64,000 bases of DNA, from contig CAJJDO010000009.1 of the NCBI GenBank assembly GCA_905183005.1, positions 361,891 through 425,890 on the forward strand, read 5' to 3'. The notes under the pieces are model-generated. The model saw nothing but the letters and a program-made list of their open reading frames with translations. It ran no database searches and was not told the DNA's origin. The DNA is from Paramecium pentaurelia (taxonomy: Eukaryota > Ciliophora > Oligohymenophorea > Peniculida > Parameciidae). Positions 1-11,108 of this stretch are shown piece by piece; position 1 is the first letter of the stretch, and the number at the start of each line of letters is the position of its first letter. The position numbers and the translations under genes are program-made.

Positions 1-826
1 TTTATGAAGCATTCTAATTTTTAGTACTTTATTCTTTTTCAAAGATTTATTTCTATAAGGAATCTCTCATCATTTATTTATTATAGAGTTAGCTTTATTT
101 TTTTTACTGGGCTTCCATCTCTTCTTTGTATTATACATTTTCAATTCCTCTATTAATCATATTTTCAATTTAGAATTATTTATCACTACCAATCTTTTCT
201 GAAAAGTTTTTTTGCATTCTTTCTTATTATTCAGCTACTTATCTATAATACTAAATTTAAATTTTAAAAATACATCTCTATATTATTTTTGCTTTTCTGT
301 TATCCGAATTTCTTCATCTCTTTAATTTAGTTATTCCTTAATTTTTTCTTATTCTTAAACTTCTTTTTATTACATAATTTTTTTCATTTTATCATCCATA
401 GATGCTTAAGCCATTTATTTCATTTAATATTATTATTGCATTTTCTATTATCTTTACATTTCCTAATATTATTAAGCTTAAGAAACAAGGTTGAATTCAT
501 CTTAAATTTATTTTTATTTGATTATGTTTTGACTTTATTTTTTTTAGTTTATGCTTTATTCATAGGCTTCACTTAATTCCTTTTATTTTATCTTTTATAT
601 TTATTTGCGTTAAAGTTCATCATACTCTAAGGCTTTTGCTGATTCTTGAAGCATTTATTATTCTTGTTCAATTGCTCTTCTTTTTTAATCCAATTATTAC
701 TATTATCGATACTATTACTGTTCTTCGAGAGTATTTCTATATTGAAGATAAATAGTTATAATTACTTGAGTAACTGTTTCTAATATTACATTAAATTTAA
801 TATTAAAATATATTTACAATACTCAT
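1..826 (-). CDS. Gln-rich coiled-coil protein (3' end off window)
   Basis: The gene is open in code 6 from a minus-strand ATG at 824-826 to the left edge, so the C-terminus is missing. Two short introns after the start (38 nt and 29 nt) and a 23-nt intron further on are needed to keep the frame. The protein is almost all Gln, Lys, Glu and Met, with heptad-like spacing and stretches such as LQESAKALEYDELQRKQ, so it should form a long coiled coil. There is no signal peptide or membrane segment. I do not recognise a family; ciliary or cortical structural proteins often look like this, but that is a guess. The start is chosen because the exon-1 frame (MSIKQLL) joins the main frame through two canonical introns. 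The next gene diverges from it about 115 bp away. Confidence 0.7.
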
Positions 827-942
827 CTAAAATATATTGTTATATTGATAAATAATGAAAATGAGATCTAGGTAAATATTCTGTTTTTGAGTGTTACAAT
901 TATTTTTATATTAATTGATTCATATTGAATTATTCTTTTAAG

Positions 943-2858
943 ATGGGAGGTAAATGTTGTAGAGACGATAATATACAAATAAAAGGTTTAAGTAAAGAAA
1001 TTTCAAGTAGATGAAATCTTAACAGCTCAGAATCCAGATGCTACTGCACCACTAAATCCAGAATTAAAAAAGTCACTTTCCTAATAAGGAAAAAAGGAAT
1101 CTCAAGTTGAAGATTTACAACTTCCAACAGAGAATAAGTAGAAAGAATATGCGGTGGGAAGTGAATTAGAATAAGAACCAAAATAAGAAAAGCCAGTGGA
1201 CACAATAATTTAGGAACAAATATCTAAGGTTCCAGATATAGTTTAAACTCAAAATATGACTAATGAATAGAGTAATCAATTGTTTGTAGATATAGTTAAA
1301 AATGAAGTACAGAGTTAAAATTAAACCGATAATTGTGTTAAATCATAAGGAAAAGTATTCAAATTCGGTGTTGATACTTTTGTTAAAGAAAAAGAAGGTT
1401 TAATTGGCACTCATTATAATTTTGGTAAAGTCTTAGGATAAGGTGCCTTTGGTAAAGTTTGGAAGGCAACAAATAAAACAACTGGTCTTATCAGAGCTAT
1501 AAAATAAATTAAGAAGAACTCTATTATCAAAGAGGAGGAATCAAGATTGTTTTCTGAGATGAATATATTAAAGAATTTAGATCATCCACATATTGTAAAA
1601 TTATTTGAATTGTTTCAAGATGAAAATAATTATTACTTGGTGACTGAGTAATAAATTCAATCAATATAGATATTTATCAGGAGGAGAACTATTTGATAGG
1701 ATAAAAAAGATGTCATCATTTAGTGAGAGTATAGCTGCAGATTACATTAGATAAATTTTATTAGCAACAGTACATTGTCATGAATAATAAATTGTACATA
1801 GAGATTTAAAACCAGAAAACATTATATTTATAAATGAAGATCCATAATCTTAACTAAAAGTTATTGATTTTGGAACATCAAGAAAGTTTGACAATTCAAA
1901 AACTATGAGCAAAAGATTAGGAACTGTATTTATATCTCTTAAATCAGCCTTATTATATAGCACCTGAAGTATTAGGTCATTCATATACAGAAAAATGTGA
2001 CATCTGGTCTTGTGGTGTCATTTTATATATTCTATTATGTGGTTATCCACCTTTTGTTGGTAAAACAGAAAATCAAATATTAGAAAGAGTTAAAATTGGT
2101 AAATTTACATTTGATCGTAAATTAATTATATTATCTTTTAGCCGAAGATTGGGATTCTATTTCAAAGGAAGCTAAGGCATTTATTACAAAATTATTGAGA
2201 GTAGATCCTAATAAAAGATTGTCTGCAAAATAGGCTTTAGAAGATCCTTGGTTAGTTAAATATGCTCCCTCAACTTAAGTAAATCGTAAGGTCTTAGATA
2301 ACATTCGTTAATTTTAAGTAAATCCTTATAATATATAATCAATATAGGCTTAAACAGTATTAAAATAAGCATTAATGTCTTATATGATAACATAAATGTC
2401 AACATAAAAAGAAATTTAAGAGTTACAAAAAGAATTTCAAAGATTAGATATAAATAATGATGGATTCTTATCAAAAGAAGAATTTCTAAGAGGTTACCTT
2501 TAGATTTAGAATGATTTAAAATTGGCTTAAGAAGAAGTTGAAAAAATCTTAGAAATGATAGATATAAATAGATCAGGGTTGATAGATTTTTCAGAGTTTT
2601 GTATGGCAGCTATGAATTAAGAAAAACTACTATCAGTTTAAAGAGTAGAATAAGCATTTAAAATATTTGATTAAGTATATCAACTCCATATAAAATTAGA
2701 ATGGAGATGGATTTATTTCAAAAAAAGAATTAGAAGCTGTAATGGGAGATTTAGGTGAAGATATATGGAATTAAATACTAACTGATTGTGATAATAATGG
2801 TGATGGATAGATATCGTATGAAGAATTTGTAAAAATGCTAAAAAATAAAAAACTTTGA
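943..2858 (+). CDS. Calcium-dependent protein kinase (CDPK), dual-acylated N-terminus
   Basis: About 598 aa after removal of five short introns. The N-terminus MGGKCC is a classic myristoylation/palmitoylation signal, so the kinase probably sits on a membrane. About 120 acidic, Gln-rich residues follow. The Ser/Thr kinase domain then shows the glycine loop LGQGAFGKVWKA, lysine in RAIKQIKK, catalytic HRDLKPEN, VIDFGTSRKF and YYIAPEVLG. After the junction come four EF hands with loops DINNDGFLSKEE, DINRSGLIDFSE, an intron-split DQNGDGFISKKE and DCDNNGDGQISYEE. Kinase plus four EF hands is the plant/alveolate CDPK architecture; in the family, calcium binding relieves autoinhibition. All catalytic residues are present. 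The exact 3' end of the first intron (22 or 25 nt) is ambiguous. Family assignment is secure; the substrate is unknown. Confidence 0.95.
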
Positions 2859-3093
2859 TTTCTATATAATATCATATATCCTATTATGTTATAACCTATT
2901 TATTTTTTTAATACAAAATTGTACTGTTATTTAAATACATAAAAATAAATCACCAAAGTAAATCCTGAATTAAAGCTTAATTAAGTTTTCGTCTAAAATA
3001 ATGATTAAAATAAATACTTTTTAGTAACACCAAAGTTTACAAAATCAAACTTAATAATGTTCTCACTAATTTTGATCTCCATTTAATCTTCAA

Positions 3094-4562
3094 TCAATCT
3101 GGGTTTACTTTATATTTTTTTTTCATGATTTTTCGTTGAATAATTTTGTAGAGACTACCATGTGCCATTTGCTGACTCTCTAACACCTTCACCATCATGG
3201 ATGTACCATCTTAATATGTATATAATTTATACTCATTATTTTTATATATTATTTGTGCCTATCTTCTAGAAACAGTATTAATATTAATAATGACATCACA
3301 TTCTTGGGATCTTCCAATTTTAAATACAGATTCTTAATCATATTTAGCAATGAATATATGAGATTAAATTTAATTGATAGAAGGACTATTGAAGGCAAAT
3401 TTTAAATAGGGTCTATCATATTGACTTAATTTATGAGGAGCTCTTTGTGTTAAATTGTTAGTTCTGAATTCATTTATTAATACATTTAATTATTCACTTT
3501 CTTCTAATGTAAGTCCATGAATCTTAACACCTTTTCTTATATGTTCTTTTGCTAGAGCATTATAAAACTAATTTAAATCTTTATTTTTTTTATATTTTAT
3601 TTATGTAGGTTTTGATTTGATTTCCATAATATGAAAGTATGTATCAGCTCCAATTAGATATGTATTATGTAATTACATAATTTTGTAATTATCCTTTTTT
3701 ATTTTTAAGAATGTTCCTGTCTTAGTTGCATTATCTGTTAAATAAAATTAAGGCTTGTCTCTAAGAAATATGAATATTATTACTTAATAAATGAGTATAT
3801 ATGTTATTTAACTGAAAATGGTAATTTCATTGCATACTTATTTGACTTAAATAATGAGAAGAATAGTAGAACTGATTTTGTTAGAAGATTTGAATAAGAG
3901 AAACCTTTTTCAGTTGAAAGTTTACAATGGACTTTTTCAACATTTTTATCTCCATGAGGTAATTCTAAAGTTATTAGTTTAAAATGATTACATATATCAC
4001 AATTTTCTGATTTATCATCCTATAATTTTTTTCTTCCTATAATTATTTCATTTTTGTATTAATTTCCTAAAATTCTAATTGATAATTATTAATTAACATA
4101 CCTATCATATTAGAGAATGTATTCAGCATCAATTTGAGTTGAATGTTGTTTAAAAACACTTATTCTAATGTGTGGTTCATTTTCATTTAATTTGTCATAT
4201 TATTACATCTATTTCTCTAATGGCTATTCTAGAATCATCAACTACTCTTATTAAGTTGTCTATTCTCTATTAGTTTACGTTTAAATTATTGATTATTGAT
4301 TTGGGTTCAGTGGATGTTAAATCTAAATAGTAATAATAAATAATAAACATACATTATCATCTTCTATAACAATACAATTGTCTGATGAGTTTCCAATTAT
4401 AGGTTAATTATAAAATGAGCCAAATTATTAAGGATAATTGTTTAGATTATAAGGAGGAATCATAGGAATGGCAAGTTAGCGAGGATAAGGTAAATAGTAA
4501 TCTAAAAATATTTCAATCACTTTACAAAAATGGAAAGGCTTAGGATAAAGTTGATAACTCAT
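3094..4562 (-). CDS. Protein with C-terminal FHA domain and a second FHA-like domain
   Basis: About 462 aa with three introns (30, 27 and 23 nt). The N-terminal ~70 residues are rich in Pro, Tyr and Asn (IPPYNLNNYPQQFGSFYN). A middle part carries ENCDICNHFK, a possible small metal site. The C-terminal third has a clear FHA domain: FKIGRSQECDVII, then NTVSRRQAQI, the Arg and Ser/Arg core that binds phosphothreonine. An upstream stretch (FYLTDNATKTGTF, YLIGADTYFHI) looks like a second, more diverged FHA fold. FHA proteins bind phosphorylated partners, often in kinase signalling or DNA-damage response, and the neighbouring CDPK is the nearest kinase. No enzyme domain is seen. The 3' end converges on the CDPK with about 235 bp between them. 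Confidence 0.8.
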
Positions 4563-5063
4563 TCTCAGCTGTGTATATTTTTGAATAAAATAATTATTTT
4601 TATAATTATTTGTATATATTCACTTATTAAAATCCAATTATTTTTCAATTATAATAAACAAAATTTTACTGTTTCTATTGTTTATTTATTTATCTATTAA
4701 TGATTAGTTCAATTTACATAATTAAATACTTGTGATTTACTAAATAAAAACCTATAAAATCTAATTTAAGAATTAAAATCAATTAAAAGAAATATAATTT
4801 ATTTTATTTTTTACTTTTTGAACAATATATATTATATTTTATTCTAATTTTTAGATTTAAATCATAAATTTATTATTTGATCTATTCAATTAGGATAATA
4901 TCATCTCAAAATATAATAGAAATAGGCTATATCGTAATATATTGTTATGAAGAAAAAATGTTTTTTATAAATCTTCCTAATTACCTCAATTATTTAGATT
5001 TATTGTTATATTTAGATTACTCATAATATAGAATTTAAAATTAATTAATAATAATTTTTAATA
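4563..5063. other. AT-rich spacer without a supported gene
   Basis: About 500 bp of A/T runs. I see no code-6 frame with normal amino-acid composition on either strand. It probably holds the promoter of the FHA gene. Confidence 0.5.
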
Positions 5064-5320
5064 ATGCCTTCTAATAAAATGGTAAATTAACTTAATAAAG
5101 TTCTTAAAATAATTCTATAATTAAATTTTTTTAGAAAAATAAAATTTGAATTAAGAATCTAACATTTAACAATAACATAATAAAATCAAAGCTATCTTTT
5201 AAGAAATACAGTAGAGAGTAAATTTCTATATTTGAGAAATTTTGGAATAAAATAATTATTTAATTGGATATTGGATAATCCAATCAATTTTAAGAAAATA
5301 AATAAAATCTTGAAATATGA
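5064..5320 (+). CDS. Small hypothetical Gln-rich protein
   Basis: A start MPSNKM followed by two 19-nt introns (5082-5100 and one in the middle) gives a 72-aa polar protein ending LDIGQSNQFQENKQNLEI. The composition (Gln encoded by TAA/TAG, Glu, Asn, Lys) is typical of Paramecium coding sequence and unlike the Ile/Phe/Tyr-rich translations of spacer DNA. No domain is recognised. The introns are at the short end of the Paramecium range, which lowers confidence. A longer intronless reading from the same ATG to 5726 is possible, but its second half is the shadow of the opposite-strand gene. Confidence 0.4.
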
Positions 5321-5497
5321 ATCTTCTTAAAAATTGAAATATAAAAAGAATGTTAAATAATTAAAAATTGAAACCTTAGATTCCATTAAATACTTTTTGA
5401 ATTTATTCTATATTATTTTCTTAAAATTTGAAAATTAAAGAGTTACATATTTTATATTATCAATAATACAATATCCTATTATTTAGTAGATTATAAA

Positions 5498-5995
5498 TCA
5501 CTAAAGAAGCTTTTCATTAACAAAAGTTGCCAATTATTTTAAGAGCTATTTATATTCATTTGGTAATTATTTAACTTCATCATCTGATATCGATTAAAAA
5601 GTAAAATAAAATTTATGCAAGTGTTCTTAACTTAAAAGCTTATTTACAACAACTTCTTTTTTATTTGAAGAATTAGAGGATTTAAAGGATTAGACATTCT
5701 ATTATTTACTGTCAAATTTTTCATGAGTTATGCATTAAAATCTAGGATTAATTTTAAAGGATTCAAGTTGGTTATCATTTTGAATTGTTTAATTTTTGTT
5801 ACATCTATCTTAGATTTTATTTTAATGTTGATTGAGATTAATTTTTGATTTAATACTAGAACTGCATTGTAAAGGGGAACTTTGAGTTTTAATGTAATTT
5901 TTTTATGGACTTTTTGTTATTTCATTTGATTAAATTTGTGCTTTGAGCTTTCTTCTAAAATCATTAAATTGTTGTAGCAAGTCATTAGACTTCAT
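5498..5995 (-). CDS. Small hypothetical protein, intronless
   Basis: A 165-aa uninterrupted code-6 frame starting MKSNDLLQQFNDFRRKLK. It is rich in Ser, Gln, Asn and Lys and ends with an acidic/helical part (ISDDEVKQLPNEYKQLL). The composition and use of both TAA and TAG for Gln argue for real coding. No signal peptide, membrane segment or known motif is visible. It is transcribed away from the dynein light chain gene, whose start is only 65 bp upstream, so the two probably share a promoter region. Function unknown. Confidence 0.6.
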
Positions 5996-6060
5996 GTGAC
6001 AGTTAATAATAAATATAATTTCTATAATTTATTTAGGAATAAATAAATTTATTGAATAAT

Positions 6061-6354
6061 ATGAGTGATTAAGCACAGTAAATAAAAATCAAATTATGTG
6101 ATATGACAAGTGATTTGTTAAAAGATGTACAATATATCATATTGGAAAATTTAAGAAAGCATAGTAATGAAAGAGATATTGCATATTATATCAAGAGAGA
6201 GTATATTTATTAATCACTATTCAGGTTAGATAAAAGGCATTTAGGTCCTTGGCACTGTGTAGTGGGTAAAAACTTTGGTCTATTTGTAACACATGAGGAA
6301 GGATATTATCTCTAAGCAATAAAGGGATAAATAACAGTGGTTGTCTGGAAATGA
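6061..6354 (+). CDS. Dynein light chain, LC8 (DYNLL) type
   Basis: 89 aa, exactly the usual LC8 length, with one 24-nt intron. Recognisable family landmarks are CDMTSDLLKDV near the N-terminus, NERDIAYYIKREL in the second helix, then GPWHCVVGKNFGLFVTHE, the edge strand through which LC8 dimers bind partner peptides. LC8 is a dimeric hub of cytoplasmic and axonemal dyneins and of other complexes. The intron boundaries were fixed by homology: only removal of the intron just after KRE restores the DKRHLGPWHC stretch. Ciliates carry several LC8 paralogues, and which one this is cannot be told from the sequence. Confidence 0.95.
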
Positions 6355-6924
6355 AAGATTATGAAACTTTCTTATCTTAATGATTTATTATATAGTTGTG
6401 TAAATATTGTTAAATTAATATACAACAAACAGGACTTTATTACTTAATTATTACCCATTCTTAGATTGTTAGATTAATTGATCAAGGAAGTGATGCCTAT
6501 ATTCAAAAAATAGATTTATATATTACTACATGTTAACCTGATAATTTTATCATTTTCCACTTAATCACACATGTAAATGTTACAATATAAAATAGAAATT
6601 TCCATAGAATTTTTATAATGTAATATGGTATGTTTTTTAACTAATTTAATTAATATAAAATATACTTTGGTTTCAATATTTTAGATAATTTTGGCAAAGG
6701 ATTTATTATAAAGAAGATTATTTACTGTTATTAAGAGAATACTTAATCCAAAGGCAATAACAAGAAATTTTGAAAATAAGTAATAAATTATAATGGTTTT
6801 ATTATTTAAATCTAAAAAATAATTATGGGTTGATTACTATCATCCCAACAATTTGATTCTGGTTAGAAATAAGCTACAAATCCTCTTGAGAATATCAAAT
6901 GGTAAAGTAATTAAATTTACACTT
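6355..6924. other. Spacer with no convincing gene
   Basis: About 570 AT-rich bases. A plus-strand code-6 frame (6361-7134) is open by chance-like composition (very rich in Ile, Leu, Phe). It starts 6 bp after the dynein light chain stop, so I do not call it a gene. Confidence 0.4.
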
Positions 6925-7143
6925 TCATAATTCTAATATATTTTTTAATGCTTCAGCCTAATGAATAATATCATAATAAGCGAAGGGAGGTTCAACATTT
7001 AGTTTCTACTAAGAATTGATAATTTCAAACTTTTTAGCTCTATTATAAACAGTAAATATATGAATGATTTTAAAATTACTAAAATCAAAGAATTGGAACT
7101 GTTTTATACATTTGAATTTTATCATTTCAAATGATAGATTCAT
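6925..7143 (-). CDS. Possible small gene or gene fragment
   Basis: A 72-residue minus-strand frame containing KKFEIINSQQKLNVEPPFAYY and HQAEALKNILEL, with coding-like polarity and Gln by TAG. It stops at TGA without a recognisable family. It could be a whole short gene, or the first exon of something whose downstream part I could not trace. Upstream lies the repeated segment beginning at 7232. Confidence 0.35.
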
Positions 7144-7231
7144 AAAAACTATTGAAAAATGATAACTAAAACTAAAACAAAAAAGTTAAGGATATGATGA
7201 TATGATAATAATACTATATTTTGATTATAAA

Positions 7232-8286
7232 TAAATACTTTTTTAATTTATTTAATTTAGATTTATTATTAGTCTCATAAAAAGATTTTGATTGAGCCTT
7301 CCTTTTATATTTGACATACATAATAAATAATAAATTTAATTTTATAAATAATATATTAATAAAATTCTAATTCTATTAATAATATTAATTAAAACTTGCA
7401 ATTTGTAATGGAAAATTGTCAAATAGAGGATAATTCAAAAAGCAATTACAATTAGTTGAATTACAATCCTTTTAATAATCCTAATAATTTCCCTCCTTGT
7501 ATATTCTAATAATCAATTTTTAATCTTAGATCCAAATTAGATGAACATGTTTCCAAATCTTCAAAACTTTATGAATAATAATATAGCTTCTCTTGGAATG
7601 CCTCCTACAACAATTCAAATGATTCCCCCATTCACCATATAAAGGCTGCCATCCCTCTTACATACTACTATACTTAATAAATCCTAAAAAGAAAAATAAC
7701 TTCAATAATAAATTAATGATTTAGAAGAATTATTATAAGATTAAGAAGAGAAATTTTAAGAACAAATTAAAGGGTATAAGAAGTCTTCTTAATTATCTTG
7801 TCATTTAAAATGTATAATTCAAGATTTAGAGGATGATATTTTTGATTAAAATAAATTGATCTAAACACTATAATCTGATAATGAAAATAAATAGCTTAGA
7901 ATTGATAAAATAACTAAAGAAAAATCTTTTTTTGAATCATAAATCAATGATTTGTAAGAGGAAGTTGGTTAGTTGATGAGGCAGAATTAGTAACTAATTC
8001 GTAAATCAGTAGCTGCTTCATCATTTGATCAATAATTGATATAAGAATATGATTAATAAGTCAAGAAGAGTAAAGAAGAAGTGAAAAAATTAAAAGATGA
8101 TAATAATAAATAAAAACTATTATTTGAAGATCAATTAGAGAGTGTTGAAAAAGAATTAGATAAATAAATTAAGCTAGCTGATAAGGAACATCAATATTTT
8201 ATGGAAGCAAGAGATGAGATTACAAAATTATAAAAAGTCATCAAATAAAAGGAAGAAAAAATTAAATATTAGGAATTCTAATAAAN
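7232..8286. repeat. First copy of perfect 1,055-bp direct repeat (assembly duplication)
   Basis: Every base I compared here reappears 1,055 bp later (8287-9341), and the junction is a single N at 8286. The copy contains the promoter, start codon (7408) and first ~280 codons of the alpha-kinase gene. The frame is lost at the N, because the sequence jumps back to the promoter. The simplest reading is two contigs that overlap by 1,055 bp but were placed end to end with a one-base gap. The real genome should have one copy. Do not count 7408-8285 as a second gene. Confidence 0.93.
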
Positions 8287-9341
8287 TAAATACTTTTTTA
8301 ATTTATTTAATTTAGATTTATTATTAGTCTCATAAAAAGATTTTGATTGAGCCTTCCTTTTATATTTGACATACATAATAAATAATAAATTTAATTTTAT
8401 AAATAATATATTAATAAAATTCTAATTCTATTAATAATATTAATTAAAACTTGCAATTTGTAATGGAAAATTGTCAAATAGAGGATAATTCAAAAAGCAA
8501 TTACAATTAGTTGAATTACAATCCTTTTAATAATCCTAATAATTTCCCTCCTTGTATATTCTAATAATCAATTTTTAATCTTAGATCCAAATTAGATGAA
8601 CATGTTTCCAAATCTTCAAAACTTTATGAATAATAATATAGCTTCTCTTGGAATGCCTCCTACAACAATTCAAATGATTCCCCCATTCACCATATAAAGG
8701 CTGCCATCCCTCTTACATACTACTATACTTAATAAATCCTAAAAAGAAAAATAACTTCAATAATAAATTAATGATTTAGAAGAATTATTATAAGATTAAG
8801 AAGAGAAATTTTAAGAACAAATTAAAGGGTATAAGAAGTCTTCTTAATTATCTTGTCATTTAAAATGTATAATTCAAGATTTAGAGGATGATATTTTTGA
8901 TTAAAATAAATTGATCTAAACACTATAATCTGATAATGAAAATAAATAGCTTAGAATTGATAAAATAACTAAAGAAAAATCTTTTTTTGAATCATAAATC
9001 AATGATTTGTAAGAGGAAGTTGGTTAGTTGATGAGGCAGAATTAGTAACTAATTCGTAAATCAGTAGCTGCTTCATCATTTGATCAATAATTGATATAAG
9101 AATATGATTAATAAGTCAAGAAGAGTAAAGAAGAAGTGAAAAAATTAAAAGATGATAATAATAAATAAAAACTATTATTTGAAGATCAATTAGAGAGTGT
9201 TGAAAAAGAATTAGATAAATAAATTAAGCTAGCTGATAAGGAACATCAATATTTTATGGAAGCAAGAGATGAGATTACAAAATTATAAAAAGTCATCAAA
9301 TAAAAGGAAGAAAAAATTAAATATTAGGAATTCTAATAAAT
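8287..9341. repeat. Second copy of the 1,055-bp repeat; the one continuous with the gene
   Basis: Identical to 7232-8286. This copy runs on without a break into the coiled coil and kinase domain of the alpha-kinase gene, so the gene model is placed here. Confidence 0.93.
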
Positions 9342-10869
9342 GAATTTTGTCGATACTTTAAGATAAGCTAATAAATAAAAACAATAATTTGAAGATCAAT
9401 TATAGAGTGTTGAAAAAGAATTAGATAAATAAATTAACCAAGCTGATAAGGAACATCAATATTTTTTGGAAGCAAGAGATGAGATTACAAAATTATAAAA
9501 AGTCACCAAATATTAAGAATTCTAATCAAGAGATGAGATTACTAAATTATAAAAAGTCATCAAATAGTAAGAATTCTAATAAATCAATTTTGTCGATACT
9601 TTAAGATAAGTTAATATGGATAAACAAAAATTGGAGGATAAGATAAAATACAAAGATTTTGAGATAAATTCAATGAATGATCAAATTAAATTATTGTAAA
9701 ATTAAGTAAATTTTCTTAAAGATTTAATTAAAGATTCATAAAATGGAAAATAAATTAAACTTGATTAAAATAATTAATATAAATAATTGGAATAATAAAT
9801 GTTATGGCTAAATGAAAAAAGAAATGAGGATAAATAAAAAATTGAATTAGAAATATAATAAAATGAATTGATTAGAAAAGAAAAATTAGTGAAAGAGAGA
9901 AAAAAAATAGAAGATATGCAAAAATAAGCGGAGATTAATAAAGTAAATTTACTAACAACAATTAAATAGGAAATTCATAGAGAAAATTAAGGTGCTATTG
10001 AAGCTCTATGTAAATAGGGAAATTTTTATAAATTTGAAGAATAGCCAAATGTTAAAACTGTTAATACTAAGTTTGAAGTTTGGAGAGTAGAAATAAAAGA
10101 TGAAGAGTTTAATAAAAATATTGAAACTATAGAAAGGATTTAATGTCCATAAGATTTTTCTAAGTTTAAAGAAGGAACTTGGAATTGTTTAAGAACTGAA
10201 ATACCATTTGCTTTTAGTATGATGAAAGATATATTTTTAATGAAAAAATTAAATGTAAATTCTGATGAATTATATGTCATAAAAACACCTATTGGTAGTT
10301 AACCATACAAAACTATGAATGATGCTTTAATGGAATGTAAATCACATTTGATTTGTCAGAAACTTATGAAAAAATTTATTACTGAATTATAAGAATAAGC
10401 TATTGAAAAAAAAAAGAATATAAAAATACCATCTGTAATATATAATGATCTATTAATACTTGAAGAATCATAAAGTATTTATATTATTTATTTATTTATT
10501 TATTTAGATTCATTTTGGATTGCAGAAAGATTTTTTAAGGGAGACTTTGTTAAATATAATAATAATTATGGTTATATAAATGAAGATTATAAAAAAGAAT
10601 TAAATAAGTTTGCATAATCATTTACATATTATACATATTTTATCAGCAATTTTAATTACATGGTTACTGATATACAAGGAGTGGGTAATTATTTTACTGA
10701 TCCAACTATCAATACACATAAAGGTATTATAAATATATTAAAATTATTAGGAGATTTTGATGAAACAGATATGGGAGAAGAGGGATAAATGATGTATTTG
10801 GTTAATTATGATAATAAAAAGGCATTATTAACATATGATTATCTAGATTTATTGGGAATTTATGATTGA
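8463..10869 (+). CDS. Coiled-coil alpha-protein kinase (alpha-kinase 1)
   Basis: 780 aa with two introns (31 nt near the start, 33 nt at 10475-10507). A short Asn/Pro-rich head is followed by roughly 400 residues of Gln/Glu/Lys coiled coil with internal repeats, then an atypical alpha-kinase domain of about 270 residues. Landmarks are FEVWRVEIKDEEF, the lysine in ELYVIKTPIG, WIAERFFKGDFVKYNNNYG, and VTDIQGVGNYFTDPTINTH, which matches the alpha-kinase metal/glycine motif. Alpha-kinases (MHCK, eEF2K, VWKA) phosphorylate Ser/Thr in helical substrates such as myosin tails. The usual C-terminal His/Cys zinc module is not seen: after the DP-IN-TH segment the chain has no cysteine. The ATG at 8463 lies in the artefactually repeated stretch. 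Coiled coils may drive oligomerisation, as in MHCK. Confidence 0.88.
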
Positions 10870-11108
10870 TATAATATTAAATATAATTTATGACATATTA
10901 TCATTTGAATTAGGATCCGGAATGCAAATTGAGCGATTTAAATATCTTCTCATTATCATCTTTAATTAAAATTTAAGATTTAGATCTTTGAACTTTCATA
11001 AAATCTATCTATACATAAATATATATTATGATTGGAAAGCATAAATTTGAAATAATTAAATTCAGATGATTATATTTTACAACAAAATATATATAATAAA
11101 TAATATAA

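Noticed and set aside
6825..6910. MG-stop-LLSSQQFDSG, which looked like an acylated N-terminus with TGA for Cys
   Set aside because: Reading TGA as Cys has no support in any other gene here, and the frame ends at once; coincidence is more likely.
6361..7134. Plus-strand frame of about 257 codons just after the dynein light chain
   Set aside because: With TGA as the only stop, long chance frames occur in AT-rich DNA. The composition is Ile/Leu/Phe-heavy, it begins 6 bp after a stop codon, and a better minus-strand segment overlaps it.
7408..8285. A second alpha-kinase gene starting at 7408
   Set aside because: It is the artefactual copy of the first ~280 codons and stops at the N.
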